A DNA stretch of 54,092 bases from Labilibacter sediminis (lineage in GTDB: Bacteria; Bacteroidota; Bacteroidia; Bacteroidales; Marinilabiliaceae). The stretch lies in NCBI RefSeq assembly GCF_005877885.1, contig NZ_VCHY01000030.1:1-54092 (forward strand), read 5' to 3'. The translations under genes and the position numbers were made by a program. Under the pieces are notes generated by a model. It saw only the letters and a list, made by a program, of their open reading frames with translations, was not told the origin of the DNA and ran no database searches. Shown piece after piece: positions 7,725 to 16,734 of this stretch (the stretch's first letter is position 1; each line of letters starts with the position of its first letter).

Positions 7725-9278
7725 TTAAACCAGTTCTTTAAATAAGTTCTTCATACTTACTTTTTCTTCTAGTATCGATTCTAAGTTGTCGATGCTTACG
7801 CGCTCTTGCTCCATTGTATCACGGTATCTGATTGTTACAGTATTGTCTTCAATCGTTTGGTGATCTACTGTAATACAGAATGGTGTTCCGATGGCATCCT
7901 GACGACGGTAACGTTTACCGATTGAATCTTTCTCATCGTACTGAAGGTTGTAATCAAATTTAAGTGTGTTTACAATTTCACGAGCTTTTTCAGGCAATCC
8001 ATCTTTTTTAAGTAATGGTAAAACAGCCATTTTAACAGGTGCTAAAACCGCAGGAAGCTTAAGCATTACACGTGTTTCTTTTTTACCTTTGGCATCTTCA
8101 ACTACCTCTTCGGTATATGCACCAGCCATCATACTTAAGAACATACGGTCAACACCAATGGATGTTTCTACTACGTAAGGCACGTAGTTTTTATTTAACT
8201 CAGGATCGAAGTATTGTAACTTTTTACCTGAATATTCCTGATGTTGTGAAAGGTCAAAGTCAGTTCTTGAGTGAATACCTTCTACTTCTTTAAAACCAAA
8301 TGGCATACGATATTCAATATCGGTAGCAGCATTAGCATAGTGCGCTAATTTTTCATGATCATGGTAACGGTAATTCTCATCACCCATACCAAGCGACTTG
8401 TGCCACTTCATACGGAAATCTTTCCAGTACTCAAACCATTTCATTTCATCGCCCGGTCGAACAAAGAATTGCATTTCCATTTGTTCAAATTCGCGCATAC
8501 GGAAAATAAATTGACGGGCTACGATCTCGTTACGGAAGGCTTTCCCAATCTGTGCTATACCAAAAGGAATTTTCATACGTCCTGTTTTCTGAACGTTTAA
8601 GAAATTCACAAAAATACCCTGAGCCGTTTCCGGACGTAAATATATCTTGCTGGCACCATCGGCAGTTGAACCCATTTCAGTTCCAAACATCAGGTTAAAC
8701 TGACGTACGTCGGTCCAGTTTTTCGTACCTGAGATAGGGCAGGCCACTTCGTAATCAACAATAATTTGTTTTAAATCCTCAAGGTCGTTATCGTTTAAAG
8801 CCTTGGAAAAGCGAGCATGAACCTCGTTGATTTTTTCCTGATTAGCTAAAACACGAGGATTAGTTGCTTTAAATTGTTCTTCATCAAAAGCCTCACCAAA
8901 ACGCTTTTTAGCTTTGGTTACTTCCTTTTCAATCTTACCCTCAAACTTTTGAATTAAATCCTCAATTAAAACATCCGCACGATATCGCTTTTTACTGTCT
9001 TTGTTATCTATCAACGGATCGTTAAAAGCATCCACATGGCCCGAAGCCTTCCATGTTGTAGGGTGCATAAAAATAGCCGAATCAAGACCAACAACATTCT
9101 CGTTAAGCTTAACCATGGCATCATACCAATACTTTTTAATGTTGTTTTTTAATTCAACACCAAGCTGACCGTAATCGTATACTGCTCCCAACCCGTCGTA
9201 TATTTCACTTGATTGAAAAACAAACCCATACTCTTTACAGTGGGCCACTAATTTTTTAAACACATCTTCCTGAGCCAT
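7725..9278 (-). CDS. glyS: glycyl-tRNA synthetase (alpha2 type)
   Basis: 517 aa from the ATG at 9278 (MAQEDVFKKL), where homologues begin; the extra 13 codons upstream look like leader. It is a single-chain class II synthetase, unlike the two-subunit bacterial enzyme, and it charges tRNA-Gly. Visible marks: FVFQSSEIYDGLGAVYDYG near the N-terminus, motif 2 (FRNEIVARQFIFRMREFEQMEMQFF), motif 3 (YVVETSIGVDRMF), and a C-terminal anticodon-binding domain (LAPVKMAVLPLLKKDGL, GTPFCITVDHQT, RYRDTMEQERV). Divergent from nadB. A 130-base leader follows a perfect -7 box. Confidence 0.96.
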   Translation of the reverse strand: MAQEDVFKKLVAHCKEYGFVFQSSEIYDGLGAVYDYGQLGVELKNNIKKYWYDAMVKLNENVVGLDSAIFMHPTTWKASGHVDAFNDPLIDNKDSKKRYRADVLIEDLIQKFEGKIEKEVTKAKKRFGEAFDEEQFKATNPRVLANQEKINEVHARFSKALNDNDLEDLKQIIVDYEVACPISGTKNWTDVRQFNLMFGTEMGSTADGASKIYLRPETAQGIFVNFLNVQKTGRMKIPFGIAQIGKAFRNEIVARQFIFRMREFEQMEMQFFVRPGDEMKWFEYWKDFRMKWHKSLGMGDENYRYHDHEKLAHYANAATDIEYRMPFGFKEVEGIHSRTDFDLSQHQEYSGKKLQYFDPELNKNYVPYVVETSIGVDRMFLSMMAGAYTEEVVEDAKGKKETRVMLKLPAVLAPVKMAVLPLLKKDGLPEKAREIVNTLKFDYNLQYDEKDSIGKRYRRQDAIGTPFCITVDHQTIEDNTVTIRYRDTMEQERVSIDNLESILEEKVSMKNLFKELV

Positions 9279-9383
9279 ATGATATTTAGATAATTGTGAT
9301 ATAAGATAAGAGACCAAAAAGAATCTTACGTTTTATCAATATTGTTTATATTAAAATTTGCGATAAGCTTGAAGCTTAAATAA

Positions 9384-9422
9384 CTGAAATGTGGCATATT
9401 GCAATTTCAGACTGCAAAAATA
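9384..9422 (-). promoter_or_regulatory. glyS promoter -7 box with an overlapping dyad
   Basis: On the minus strand, TATTTTTG (9422-9415) is an exact TAnnTTTG. Immediately downstream, at the expected transcription start, is a 7-bp inverted repeat (CTGAAAT 9384-9390, ATTTCAG 9404-9410) that could be an operator or a 5'-end hairpin. The -33 region is not convincing. The rest of the 9279-9614 gap holds only the divergent nadB promoter. Confidence 0.4.
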
Positions 9423-9538
9423 ATCCAAAATTCTTTTTTTCCGAATTTATTAGCTCTGTATCTGATACATTTGACAGGGCTAAGTGTAAAAAAGGACAGT
9501 GCTTCAATTAATATATCAATAAAAATCAATACTTAATT

Positions 9539-9572
9539 ATTGCTATAAAAGATAGCGAAATACCTATATTTG
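9539..9572 (+). promoter_or_regulatory. nadB promoter
   Basis: ATTG (9539-9542), 22 bases, then TATATTTG (9565-9572), an exact -7 match. It overlaps the extended reading of the gene and so favours the ATG at 9615. Confidence 0.5.
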
Positions 9573-9614
9573 CTTCTTGTTTTAACATCTTGGAGAGTAA
9601 TATATTTTTATAGG

Positions 9615-11189
9615 ATGAGGAAAAAAGTGGACTTTCTGGTTATAGGTTCAGGTATTGCAGGATTAAGTTATGCATTAAAAGTGGCCGATCATGGTAAGGT
9701 TTTGGTCATCAGTAAAACAAAGCTTAACGAAACCAATACGGCATATGCTCAGGGAGGAATTGCTTCGGTTATGTATGAGCCGGATGATTTTAATAAGCAT
9801 ATAGAAGATACAATGATTGCCGGGGATCAGTTATCAAATCGTGAAGCGGTTAAAATGGTCATTGAACGTGGCCCCGAACAGATTAAGCAGTTAATAGACT
9901 GGGGTACGGGTTTCGATAAAACGAAAGAAGGTAAGTATGATCTTCATAAGGAAGGAGGGCACTCTGAGTACCGTATATTGCACCACCTGGATAACACAGG
10001 TTTTGAAATTCAGCGTGCTTTAATTGACCAGGCTAAAAAACACCCAAATATTGAATTTGCGGAGAATTGTTATGCCGTTGATATAATTACTCAACATCAT
10101 CTGGGCGAAATTACTTACAGATGGCGAACTGACGTGGAATGTTATGGTGCCTATGTGCTGAACGAAAAAACAGGAAAAGTTGATACCATACTTTCTAAGA
10201 TTACCATGATGGCTACCGGTGGAATAGGTAATATATACCAAACTACTACAAACCCAACCATTGCCACGGGTGATGGAATTGCCATGGTATATCGAGCAAA
10301 GGGAATTATTGAAAATATGGAGTTTGTCCAATTTCATCCTACCTCCTTATATAATCCCAATGAGCGTCCGTCGTTTTTAATTACCGAAGCAATGCGAGGT
10401 TATGGAGCCTTGCTTCGAAGAAGAGACGGAGAGCTGTTCATGGATAAATACGATGAAAGAGGATGTTTAGCACCTCGCGATATTGTTGCCCGGGCCATCG
10501 ATAACGAGATGAAGAATACCGGAGACGATTTTGTGTACCTGGATGTAACGCATAAAGATGCTGAAGAAACGAAAATGCATTATCCAACAATTTACCATAA
10601 GTGTTTAGAGTTGGGTATAGATATTACCAAAGACTATATTCCGGTGGTTCCTGCAGCGCATTATGTGTGTGGTGGAATTAAAGTTGACTTGCAAGGACGT
10701 AGTTCAATAACTAATTTATTTGCAGCAGGAGAGTGTTCGTCAACGGGCTTGCATGGTGCCAATAGGTTAGCTTCTAATTCGTTACTTGAGGCAATAGTAT
10801 ATGCTGATGTAGCTGCAAAAGCTGCCGTTTCTACTTTAGGTAATATTAAACACAATACAAAAATACCGAGCTGGAATGATGAAGGTACTTCGCATAATGA
10901 AGAATTGGTTTTAATTACCCAAACCAATAAAGAAGTGGAACAAATCATGAGTAATTACGTAGGTATTGTACGTTCTAACCTTAGGTTAAAGAGAGCTTTA
11001 GATCGGTTGGAGTTGATTTATCGTGAAACAGAAAGCCTTTTTGATGACTCCATTATAACTAAGGAATTATGTGAATTACGTAACAAGATAAATGTGGGCT
11101 ATCTGATTATCCGAATGGCAATGAGCAGAAAGGAAAGTAGAGGATTGCATTATACACTCGATCATAATAAACTAAGAACAAAACGATAA
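9615..11189 (+). CDS. nadB: L-aspartate oxidase
   Basis: 524 aa from the ATG at 9615 (MRKKVDFLVIGSG). FAD enzyme of the succinate dehydrogenase/fumarate reductase flavoprotein family. It oxidises L-aspartate to iminoaspartate, the first step of de novo NAD synthesis, upstream of NadA. Visible: the FAD-binding GSGIAGLSYAL, NTAYAQGGIASV, the substrate-site stretch HKEGGHSEYRILHH, ATGGIGNIYQTTTNPTIATGDGIAM, EFVQFHPTSLY, the catalytic-region TEAMRGYGALLRRRDGELFM, and AAGECSSTGLHGANRLASNSLLEA. Length is normal. nadA and nadC are not adjacent; two glycosyltransferase genes follow on the same strand after 28 bases. Confidence 0.95.
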   Translation: MRKKVDFLVIGSGIAGLSYALKVADHGKVLVISKTKLNETNTAYAQGGIASVMYEPDDFNKHIEDTMIAGDQLSNREAVKMVIERGPEQIKQLIDWGTGFDKTKEGKYDLHKEGGHSEYRILHHLDNTGFEIQRALIDQAKKHPNIEFAENCYAVDIITQHHLGEITYRWRTDVECYGAYVLNEKTGKVDTILSKITMMATGGIGNIYQTTTNPTIATGDGIAMVYRAKGIIENMEFVQFHPTSLYNPNERPSFLITEAMRGYGALLRRRDGELFMDKYDERGCLAPRDIVARAIDNEMKNTGDDFVYLDVTHKDAEETKMHYPTIYHKCLELGIDITKDYIPVVPAAHYVCGGIKVDLQGRSSITNLFAAGECSSTGLHGANRLASNSLLEAIVYADVAAKAAVSTLGNIKHNTKIPSWNDEGTSHNEELVLITQTNKEVEQIMSNYVGIVRSNLRLKRALDRLELIYRETESLFDDSIITKELCELRNKINVGYLIIRMAMSRKESRGLHYTLDHNKLRTKR

Positions 11190-11217
11190 ATATCCAGTCT
11201 TTTACGGTAATTAATTC

Positions 11218-12498
11218 ATGCAAAATAATCCATTGAAAGTAGTAATAATTAATAAGTCGGCAACAGGAGGAGGTGCCGCAGTTGCAGCTAAAAGGCTATA
11301 TGAGGCACTGGAAGTTAATGGCATTAAAGCATCAATGTTGGTTCAGGATGAAATTAAAGACTCAACTTCCATTCAAAGCTTATCTAATTCAAAGAGAGAG
11401 AAACGAAAATCTTTCCTGCGTTTTATACAAGAACGACTTTATTTTCTTCCTTACGAAAAAAATAAATCCATAAGATATAGTTTTTCTCCTGCTATAGCAG
11501 GAATTGATATTAGTAAGCATCCTTTGGTTCAGGAAGCTGATATTATTCATTTGCATTGGATTAATCATGGTTTTTTATCTATTGATACGCTTGAAAAGTT
11601 ATTTGCATTAGGTAAGCCTGTTGTTTGGACTATGCATGATATGTGGCCTTTTACAGGTGGATGTCATTATGCAGTAGCATGTCATGAGTTTATTGAGAGC
11701 TGTGGTTTTTGCCCTTTCTTGCGTAAGAGCTTTAAAGATGATTTGTCATCGCGTATACATGCAAAAAAACGTCTGGTATGGAAGAAAGCTAACCTTAATG
11801 CCGTTTCCTGTAGCAATTGGTTAGGATCTATAGCACAGGAAAGTTCTTTATTGCGTCAAAAGAAAATTTCATCTATTCCAAATCCGATTAATACTCAGGT
11901 TTTTTCTCCTAAGGATTCTAAAAAATGCCGTGAAGAATTAGGTTTACCCAAAGATAAAAAGTTATTGTTGTTTGGAGCTGCTAATATTTCAGATCCGCGA
12001 AAAGGGAGTAAATATTTAATTGAATCGCTGAATATCTTAGACCAAAAACATCCTCATTTAAAAGATGAATTTGAGTTGGTTGTTTTTGGAAAGAGTAATA
12101 AAAAACAGTTAAAGAGATTTCCTTTTAAAGTGAACAGCATGAAGTTTATTTCATGTACTGATGAACTGGTGAAACTGTATAGTGCTGCCGATGCATTTGT
12201 GTTGCCTTCGTTACAGGATAATTTACCCAATACCGTAATGGAATCCCTGGCCTGTGGAGTTCCGGTTATTGGTTTTAGGGTAGGAGGAGTGCCTGAGATG
12301 ATTGAACACCAGAAAAGTGGATTTCTTGCTGAAGCACGTGATAGTGAAAGTTTGGCTAATGGTATTGTAGATGTGCTTTTTCATGATAACCTGAACAGCT
12401 ATAAAAAAGCAGCCAGATCTTTTGCTTTAGATAATTTTGACAACAAAGTGGTGGCAGACCAATACATTGCCTTGTATTCATCGTTAATGAATAAGTAA
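11218..12498 (+). CDS. glycosyltransferase family 4 protein (WcaC-like)
   Basis: 426 aa, cytoplasmic GT-B fold. The N-terminal Rossmann half begins VVIINKSATGGGAAVAAKRL. A cysteine-rich insert (TGGCHYAVACHEFIESCGFCP, about residues 144-165) is typical of WcaC-like colanic-acid-type transferases. The C-terminal half carries the donor-binding E-x7-E type motif (NTVMESLACGVPVIGFRVGGVPEMI). It is expected to transfer a nucleotide-activated sugar onto a lipid-linked surface glycan; sugar and acceptor cannot be read from sequence. The GT2 gene follows after 6 bases, so the two are co-transcribed. No flippase or polymerase is nearby. Confidence 0.88.
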   Translation: MQNNPLKVVIINKSATGGGAAVAAKRLYEALEVNGIKASMLVQDEIKDSTSIQSLSNSKREKRKSFLRFIQERLYFLPYEKNKSIRYSFSPAIAGIDISKHPLVQEADIIHLHWINHGFLSIDTLEKLFALGKPVVWTMHDMWPFTGGCHYAVACHEFIESCGFCPFLRKSFKDDLSSRIHAKKRLVWKKANLNAVSCSNWLGSIAQESSLLRQKKISSIPNPINTQVFSPKDSKKCREELGLPKDKKLLLFGAANISDPRKGSKYLIESLNILDQKHPHLKDEFELVVFGKSNKKQLKRFPFKVNSMKFISCTDELVKLYSAADAFVLPSLQDNLPNTVMESLACGVPVIGFRVGGVPEMIEHQKSGFLAEARDSESLANGIVDVLFHDNLNSYKKAARSFALDNFDNKVVADQYIALYSSLMNK

Positions 12499-12504
12499 TT
12501 AAAG

Positions 12505-13254
12505 ATGAGTCTAGATCCTAAAGTTTCTATTATAACAGTTGTTTACAACGGCCAGTCAACACTTGAAGCTACTATTAAGAGTGTAGCACAACAGGGATAT
12601 TCCAATATTGAGTATATTATTGTTGATGGGAATTCAACAGATTCAACTGTTGACATCATAAAGGCGAACAGTCTTGTAGTAACTACCTGGATAAGTGAAC
12701 CGGATAAAGGCATTTATGATGCAATGAACAAAGGCATAGATCTGGCCACAGGAGATTATCTTTGGTTTATGAATTCTGGTGATGAAATAGCACACCCCAA
12801 TGTGTTGGAAAATATTTTTAAGCAGAATGCGAATGCCGATATATATTATGGCGAAACTGTAATGATTGACGAAAAGGGGATAGAGATAGGTAATCGTCGA
12901 TTAAGTACCCCGGAGCATCTTAGCTGGAAGAGTTTTAAAAAAGGAATGCTGGTTAGTCATCAGTCTTTTATCGTAAAAAAAAGTTTGGTATCGCATTATA
13001 ATCTCAAGTATAATTTTTCAGCCGATTTTGAGTGGTGCTTACTGGCCATGAAAAAAGCACATTTAATTGAGAATACTCATCTAGTACTATCTCGTTTCTT
13101 GGATGGAGGTATCACCAAGCAAAACATCGTTCCGGGCCTTAAAGAGCGATTCAGAATAATGGTGCACAATTACGGACTGGCATCTACTTTGTATCAGCAC
13201 ATATTTATATGTATTAAGTTTTTTTCTTTCCTGTTAAAACATAAAAGGTTTTAA
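12505..13254 (+). CDS. glycosyltransferase family 2 protein (WcaE-like)
   Basis: 249 aa, GT-A fold without membrane helices apart from a hydrophobic C-terminal stretch (IFICIKFFSFLLKH). The N-terminal nucleotide-sugar fold reads VSIITVVYNGQSTLEATIKSV, then YIIVDGNSTDSTVDII. The WcaE-type signature EPDKGIYDAMNKGIDLATGDYLWFMNSGDE covers about residues 69-98. Start codon is 6 bases after the GT4 stop, so the pair likely acts in sequence on one glycan. It ends with a weak hairpin region (13245-13273) lacking a T run. Confidence 0.88.
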   Translation: MSLDPKVSIITVVYNGQSTLEATIKSVAQQGYSNIEYIIVDGNSTDSTVDIIKANSLVVTTWISEPDKGIYDAMNKGIDLATGDYLWFMNSGDEIAHPNVLENIFKQNANADIYYGETVMIDEKGIEIGNRRLSTPEHLSWKSFKKGMLVSHQSFIVKKSLVSHYNLKYNFSADFEWCLLAMKKAHLIENTHLVLSRFLDGGITKQNIVPGLKERFRIMVHNYGLASTLYQHIFICIKFFSFLLKHKRF

Positions 13255-13509
13255 ATACTCAAGTTTAAACCTTGAAGAATTTATTGCACATTTTCTCGGC
13301 TTCAATGTGGTTTTCGCATTAATATAATATAACTATAGATGGTATTGGTGTGTTTTTATGTGTAAGGATTTGTAGCATAAAATGCCTGGAATTACATGTA
13401 TAATTGGCCGTTTTTTCACGTCGTGTCATGTTAAGTAATGATTAATTTTAAAAAAAATAATGAAGGTATATTTATAACTTGTCGTCTAAAGAATTAAAGA
13501 TTACCAGTT
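13255..13509. other. intergenic region, nothing recognised
   Basis: About 250 AT-rich bases between the GT2 stop and palindromic element B. I see no gene, RNA or convincing terminator. A weak -7-like TATATTTA lies at 13467-13474. Confidence 0.5.
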
Positions 13510-13672
13510 AATACCAATACTACATTAAAATGAGCCTTATTCTTTCGTTCTTTTTTACTTATACTTCGTTGAAAAATATCGCCGTAGCTATGGCTATGCT
13601 TCAATTTTTCGCCTTGTCTAAGCTAAAAATATTCAAAACATTTAAGGCTCACTTTAAAATAGAATTGGCATA
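13510..13672. repeat. long imperfect palindromic element B (MITE-like)
   Basis: Left end TACCAATACTACATTAAAATG and right end (reverse complement) TGCCAATTCTATTTTAAAGTG are inverted copies; both continue into GAGCCTTA. The arms stay partly complementary to a centre near 13583-13600 (GCCGTAGCTATGGCTATGC). No ORF. The centre resembles that of element A (935-1110), although the ends differ. It lies 29 bases before the 13702 gene, so it could also affect that gene's 5' region. Confidence 0.5.
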
Positions 13673-13701
13673 CGAGTTATTTACATTTTAAAATTACAGA
13701 T

Positions 13702-14088
13702 ATGAAAAGTTTATTATTTGGATTAATTACAGTTTTGGCTTTTGGATTATCATCTTCAGTTATGGCTCAGGGAAATAAAGGAGGTACACCGGAGGAAAGA
13801 GCACAGAAGCAAACAGAACAGATGAAAACCAGTTTGCAGCTTGATGAAGAGCAAAGTGCTAAGGTTGCTGAGTTGAATTTAAAGTATATTAAAAAACGTA
13901 ACCATGTAAGAAAAGATAATTCCGGAGACAAAGAAGGAATGCGTGCTGCTATGAGTCAGCTTAATAAGGAACGTAATGCTGAATTTAAAGAAGTGCTTAC
14001 TGAAGAGCAATATCAAAAGTTTTTGAAAAGAGAGGAAGCCATGAAAAAGAAAAGGGCGCAGGGAAAAGGTAAAGGCATGAAAAAGTAG
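13702..14088 (+). CDS. small secreted Spy/CpxP-like (LTxxQ-type) protein
   Basis: 128 aa. Signal peptide MKSLLFGLITVLAFGLSSSVMAQ, then a charged helical domain: ERAQKQTEQMKTSLQLDEEQSAKVAELN, and later LNKERNAEFKEVLTEEQYQKFLKREE, the two amphipathic helices with LxxEQ-type motifs seen in Spy-like periplasmic chaperones and DUF4890 proteins of Bacteroidetes. The C-terminus is a basic tail (KKKRAQGKGKGMKK). Probably periplasmic; a chaperone or metal-stress role is only an inference. Monocistronic, with a strong terminator downstream. Confidence 0.7.
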   Translation: MKSLLFGLITVLAFGLSSSVMAQGNKGGTPEERAQKQTEQMKTSLQLDEEQSAKVAELNLKYIKKRNHVRKDNSGDKEGMRAAMSQLNKERNAEFKEVLTEEQYQKFLKREEAMKKKRAQGKGKGMKK

Positions 14089-14163
14089 TGTTTTATTTTA
14101 AAATTACGATCTGAAAATTAAGTTTTGGGTTTAAGTATTTCTATAATGAGTTTTTGATTTGTA

Positions 14164-14197
14164 AACCTCACTTAAAGTATTTAAGTGGGGTTTTTTC
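14164..14197 (+). terminator. intrinsic terminator after the Spy-like gene
   Basis: A 13-bp stem (AACCTCACTTAAA / TTTAAGTGGGGTT, one G-T pair) around GTA is followed by a T run. Confidence 0.85.
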
Positions 14198-14253
14198 TGC
14201 CTTTTTTGAAAGGAAGCGAGGCTTAGAATCTTATTATTTATAATGATTGGATT

Positions 14254-16611
14254 TTATGAGTCGCCTCTGCCTACACAGTGAATTCGTTTTCTTATAAAGT
14301 TGCCTTTATCATCGGTTAAAGTAAGGGTATGCCAGCCTACAGTAGGTTGGATAGTCATTTGATGAACAAAAGTAGTCTCACCTAAAAAGCGTTCATCTAT
14401 ATGCCAAAATATAGTAGATGAAGGATTTTGGTGCGCAACTTTTACCACAACCGATTGCGTTTGTCCATCAATGCCTACAGGTAAAAATAGCTGATTGGTA
14501 TTTTGAGGATAAATAAATTCCATCACTTCCTCCGGTTCTCCGCTACAATCGCTATGCATAGGAGGAAGTTTTTTGTATAAAGGGTGGTTTTTACGGTAGT
14601 ACCATTCCATTACAGGAGGTAATACAAACCAATTTCTGTGTATCATTTTGGAAATAGCATAGCAATCAGAATTTACTCTTTTGAGTCCGTCAGAACTAAG
14701 GTGAATAAGTCTGTGGTAAGGACAGATATCGCCTTTATTTCCTTGTTTGGGAATATACATAGAGTCGGTATTGCAGTATGAACCTGCTTTGTAACCGGAT
14801 TGCTTACAGATATTCATCTGAATCATGTCGTCGTAAGGCGGTTCAAACCAGGATGTTTTAGGTAGATGTCTGAACAGATCGAACATGATTGGCCCAGCTG
14901 TGGTTCCACCAACTATACCTGGACGCCCTTCCCCTGTGGCATTGCCTACCCAAACACCCACTACATATTCCGGTGTAATGCCGATAGCCCATGCATCGCG
15001 GTAACCAAAGCTGGTTCCGGTTTTCCAGGCGATTTTTCTGCTCGATGAAAACGCCTGCCAACCTATTTCTTCATCCGGTCGCGATACATTGGTTAGTGCT
15101 TCAAAAGTATGATATAAGGCTCCGGCACTATAAACAGGGTAAAAAGGTGTTTTTTCTTTGTATTTGATATTTTTCTCTGCAAAAACAAAGGGGCTGTTAA
15201 ATTCATTGCTAAAATAGCGACTACTGTTGTTTGAGTAATTATTTACAGTACGGGCCATGGAAGCATAGGCACCGCTGAGTTCAAAAAGGGAGGCTTCTGC
15301 ACCGCCTAAAATTAGCGATAGTCCGTAATATTCAGGATCCGATTTAATAGTTGTAAGTCCTGTTTTTTGCAAGATGTCGCAGAAACGTCCTATGTCATAA
15401 TCTTCCAGCATTTTTACAGCTGGTACATTTAATGATTGACTGAGTGCTTTATCGGCAGGTACAGCGCCGGCATGTGTTCTGTTGTAGTTTTTAGGAGCAA
15501 AGTTTTTGTAAAAAGTAGGAATGTCTTCCACCAGCATTTTCGGTAGTAAAGAACCTTCTTGCAGTGAAGCAGCGTACAAAAACGGTTTTAGAATACTTCC
15601 TGTGCTTCTGGGAGATCTGATGATGTCTACATGGTTTTGATGAAAAATATTTTCTTTTTCCTTGGTGTTTGCGCAATAGGCCAGTGTTTTTCCTGTTTTT
15701 ATTTCAACAATAATGGCACATGCGTTATGAATTTGGTTTTGTTTTAATCTGTTATAATGAAACTGTATGGTTTGGTTGGTTCTTTTCTGAAGATTAGAAT
15801 TTAGTGTAAGATGATATATTCTTCCTTCATGTTGCTTTCTGCAATAATCTAACAGATGTGGAGATGTTTGGGGCAGAGCGTAAGGGTGCTCTGGTATAGG
15901 CTCTTCAAGCGATAAATTAAAGGTGACTGAGTCAATCACCTCATTAGATAGTAATTTTTCCAGTAAGCGGTTTCGTTTCGCAAGTAAATTCCTTCTGTTT
16001 CTGCCGGTGTGAATAAGCCCTGGAGCGTTAGGCAGTACAGCAAGCATGGCATTTTCGGCCCACGATAACTGATGGGGAGAACGCTGAAAGTAACGCCATG
16101 ATGCCGCTTCTAATCCTACCACATTGCCACCAAAAGGAGCATGGGTACAGTACATATCTAAAATGTCGTTTTTTGATTGGGTGATCTCCAGTCGCAGTGC
16201 CTGAATAATTTCAATACTTTTATTCCAGATGTTCCTGTTTCGTTGTGTGGCAAGTCTTATTACCTGCATGGTAATTGTACTGCCTCCGCTAACAATTTTG
16301 TTTTGACTTACATTTTGTTTTAGAGCACGTCCCAAAGCTATAGGGTTAACCCCGGGATGTTTGTAAAAATGTTCGTCTTCAAAGTAACGAAGACAGGTAA
16401 TGAATTTTTGAGGAATTGAATCACCTTTAGGAAATCTCCATTGTCCGTCTCTGGCAATATGAGCGCCCAGCAAATGATTTTCACTGGAATAAATTACTGT
16501 TGAATATGGAACCTTAAAGAGAGGAAAGGATAAACTAAACCAAAATACAGTTATACAGCTTAGGCAGGATATAAATAAAAATCTTCGTTTTCCTCTTTTT
16601 TTTAATCTCAT
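14254..16611 (-). CDS. pbpC: penicillin-binding protein 1C
   Basis: 785 aa from the ATG at 16611 (MRLKKRGKRRFLF, basic then hydrophobic, a proper type II anchor). The longer reading from 16683 would begin right beside the ribE terminator. The GT51 glycosyltransferase domain has EDEHFYKHPGVNPIALGRA and GGSTITMQVIRLATQ. The transpeptidase domain has GSILKPF (SxxK Ser), SQSLNVP (SxN) and KTGTSFGYRDAW. The C-terminal BiPBP_C domain ends about VGWHTLTLTDDKG. It polymerises and cross-links peptidoglycan at the inner membrane, facing the periplasm. In many bacteria pbpC sits beside an alpha-2-macroglobulin gene; none is here. Confidence 0.93.
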   Translation of the reverse strand: MRLKKRGKRRFLFISCLSCITVFWFSLSFPLFKVPYSTVIYSSENHLLGAHIARDGQWRFPKGDSIPQKFITCLRYFEDEHFYKHPGVNPIALGRALKQNVSQNKIVSGGSTITMQVIRLATQRNRNIWNKSIEIIQALRLEITQSKNDILDMYCTHAPFGGNVVGLEAASWRYFQRSPHQLSWAENAMLAVLPNAPGLIHTGRNRRNLLAKRNRLLEKLLSNEVIDSVTFNLSLEEPIPEHPYALPQTSPHLLDYCRKQHEGRIYHLTLNSNLQKRTNQTIQFHYNRLKQNQIHNACAIIVEIKTGKTLAYCANTKEKENIFHQNHVDIIRSPRSTGSILKPFLYAASLQEGSLLPKMLVEDIPTFYKNFAPKNYNRTHAGAVPADKALSQSLNVPAVKMLEDYDIGRFCDILQKTGLTTIKSDPEYYGLSLILGGAEASLFELSGAYASMARTVNNYSNNSSRYFSNEFNSPFVFAEKNIKYKEKTPFYPVYSAGALYHTFEALTNVSRPDEEIGWQAFSSSRKIAWKTGTSFGYRDAWAIGITPEYVVGVWVGNATGEGRPGIVGGTTAGPIMFDLFRHLPKTSWFEPPYDDMIQMNICKQSGYKAGSYCNTDSMYIPKQGNKGDICPYHRLIHLSSDGLKRVNSDCYAISKMIHRNWFVLPPVMEWYYRKNHPLYKKLPPMHSDCSGEPEEVMEFIYPQNTNQLFLPVGIDGQTQSVVVKVAHQNPSSTIFWHIDERFLGETTFVHQMTIQPTVGWHTLTLTDDKGNFIRKRIHCVGRGDS

Positions 16612-16684
16612 AAACAAATAATGAGGGGAATTTAAATATAATTGGTAGCAATGCGAATATAATGTGCCTGCAGAAGAAATCAAA

Positions 16685-16712
16685 TAAAAAAGCCCCGCAT
16701 TTGCGAGGCTTT
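16685..16712 (-). terminator. intrinsic terminator after ribE
   Basis: On the minus strand, AAAGCC-x-CGCA pairs with TGCG-x-GGCTTT and is followed by six T. Confidence 0.85.
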
Positions 16713-16734
16713 AAATCTATATGAATTGCATTAA

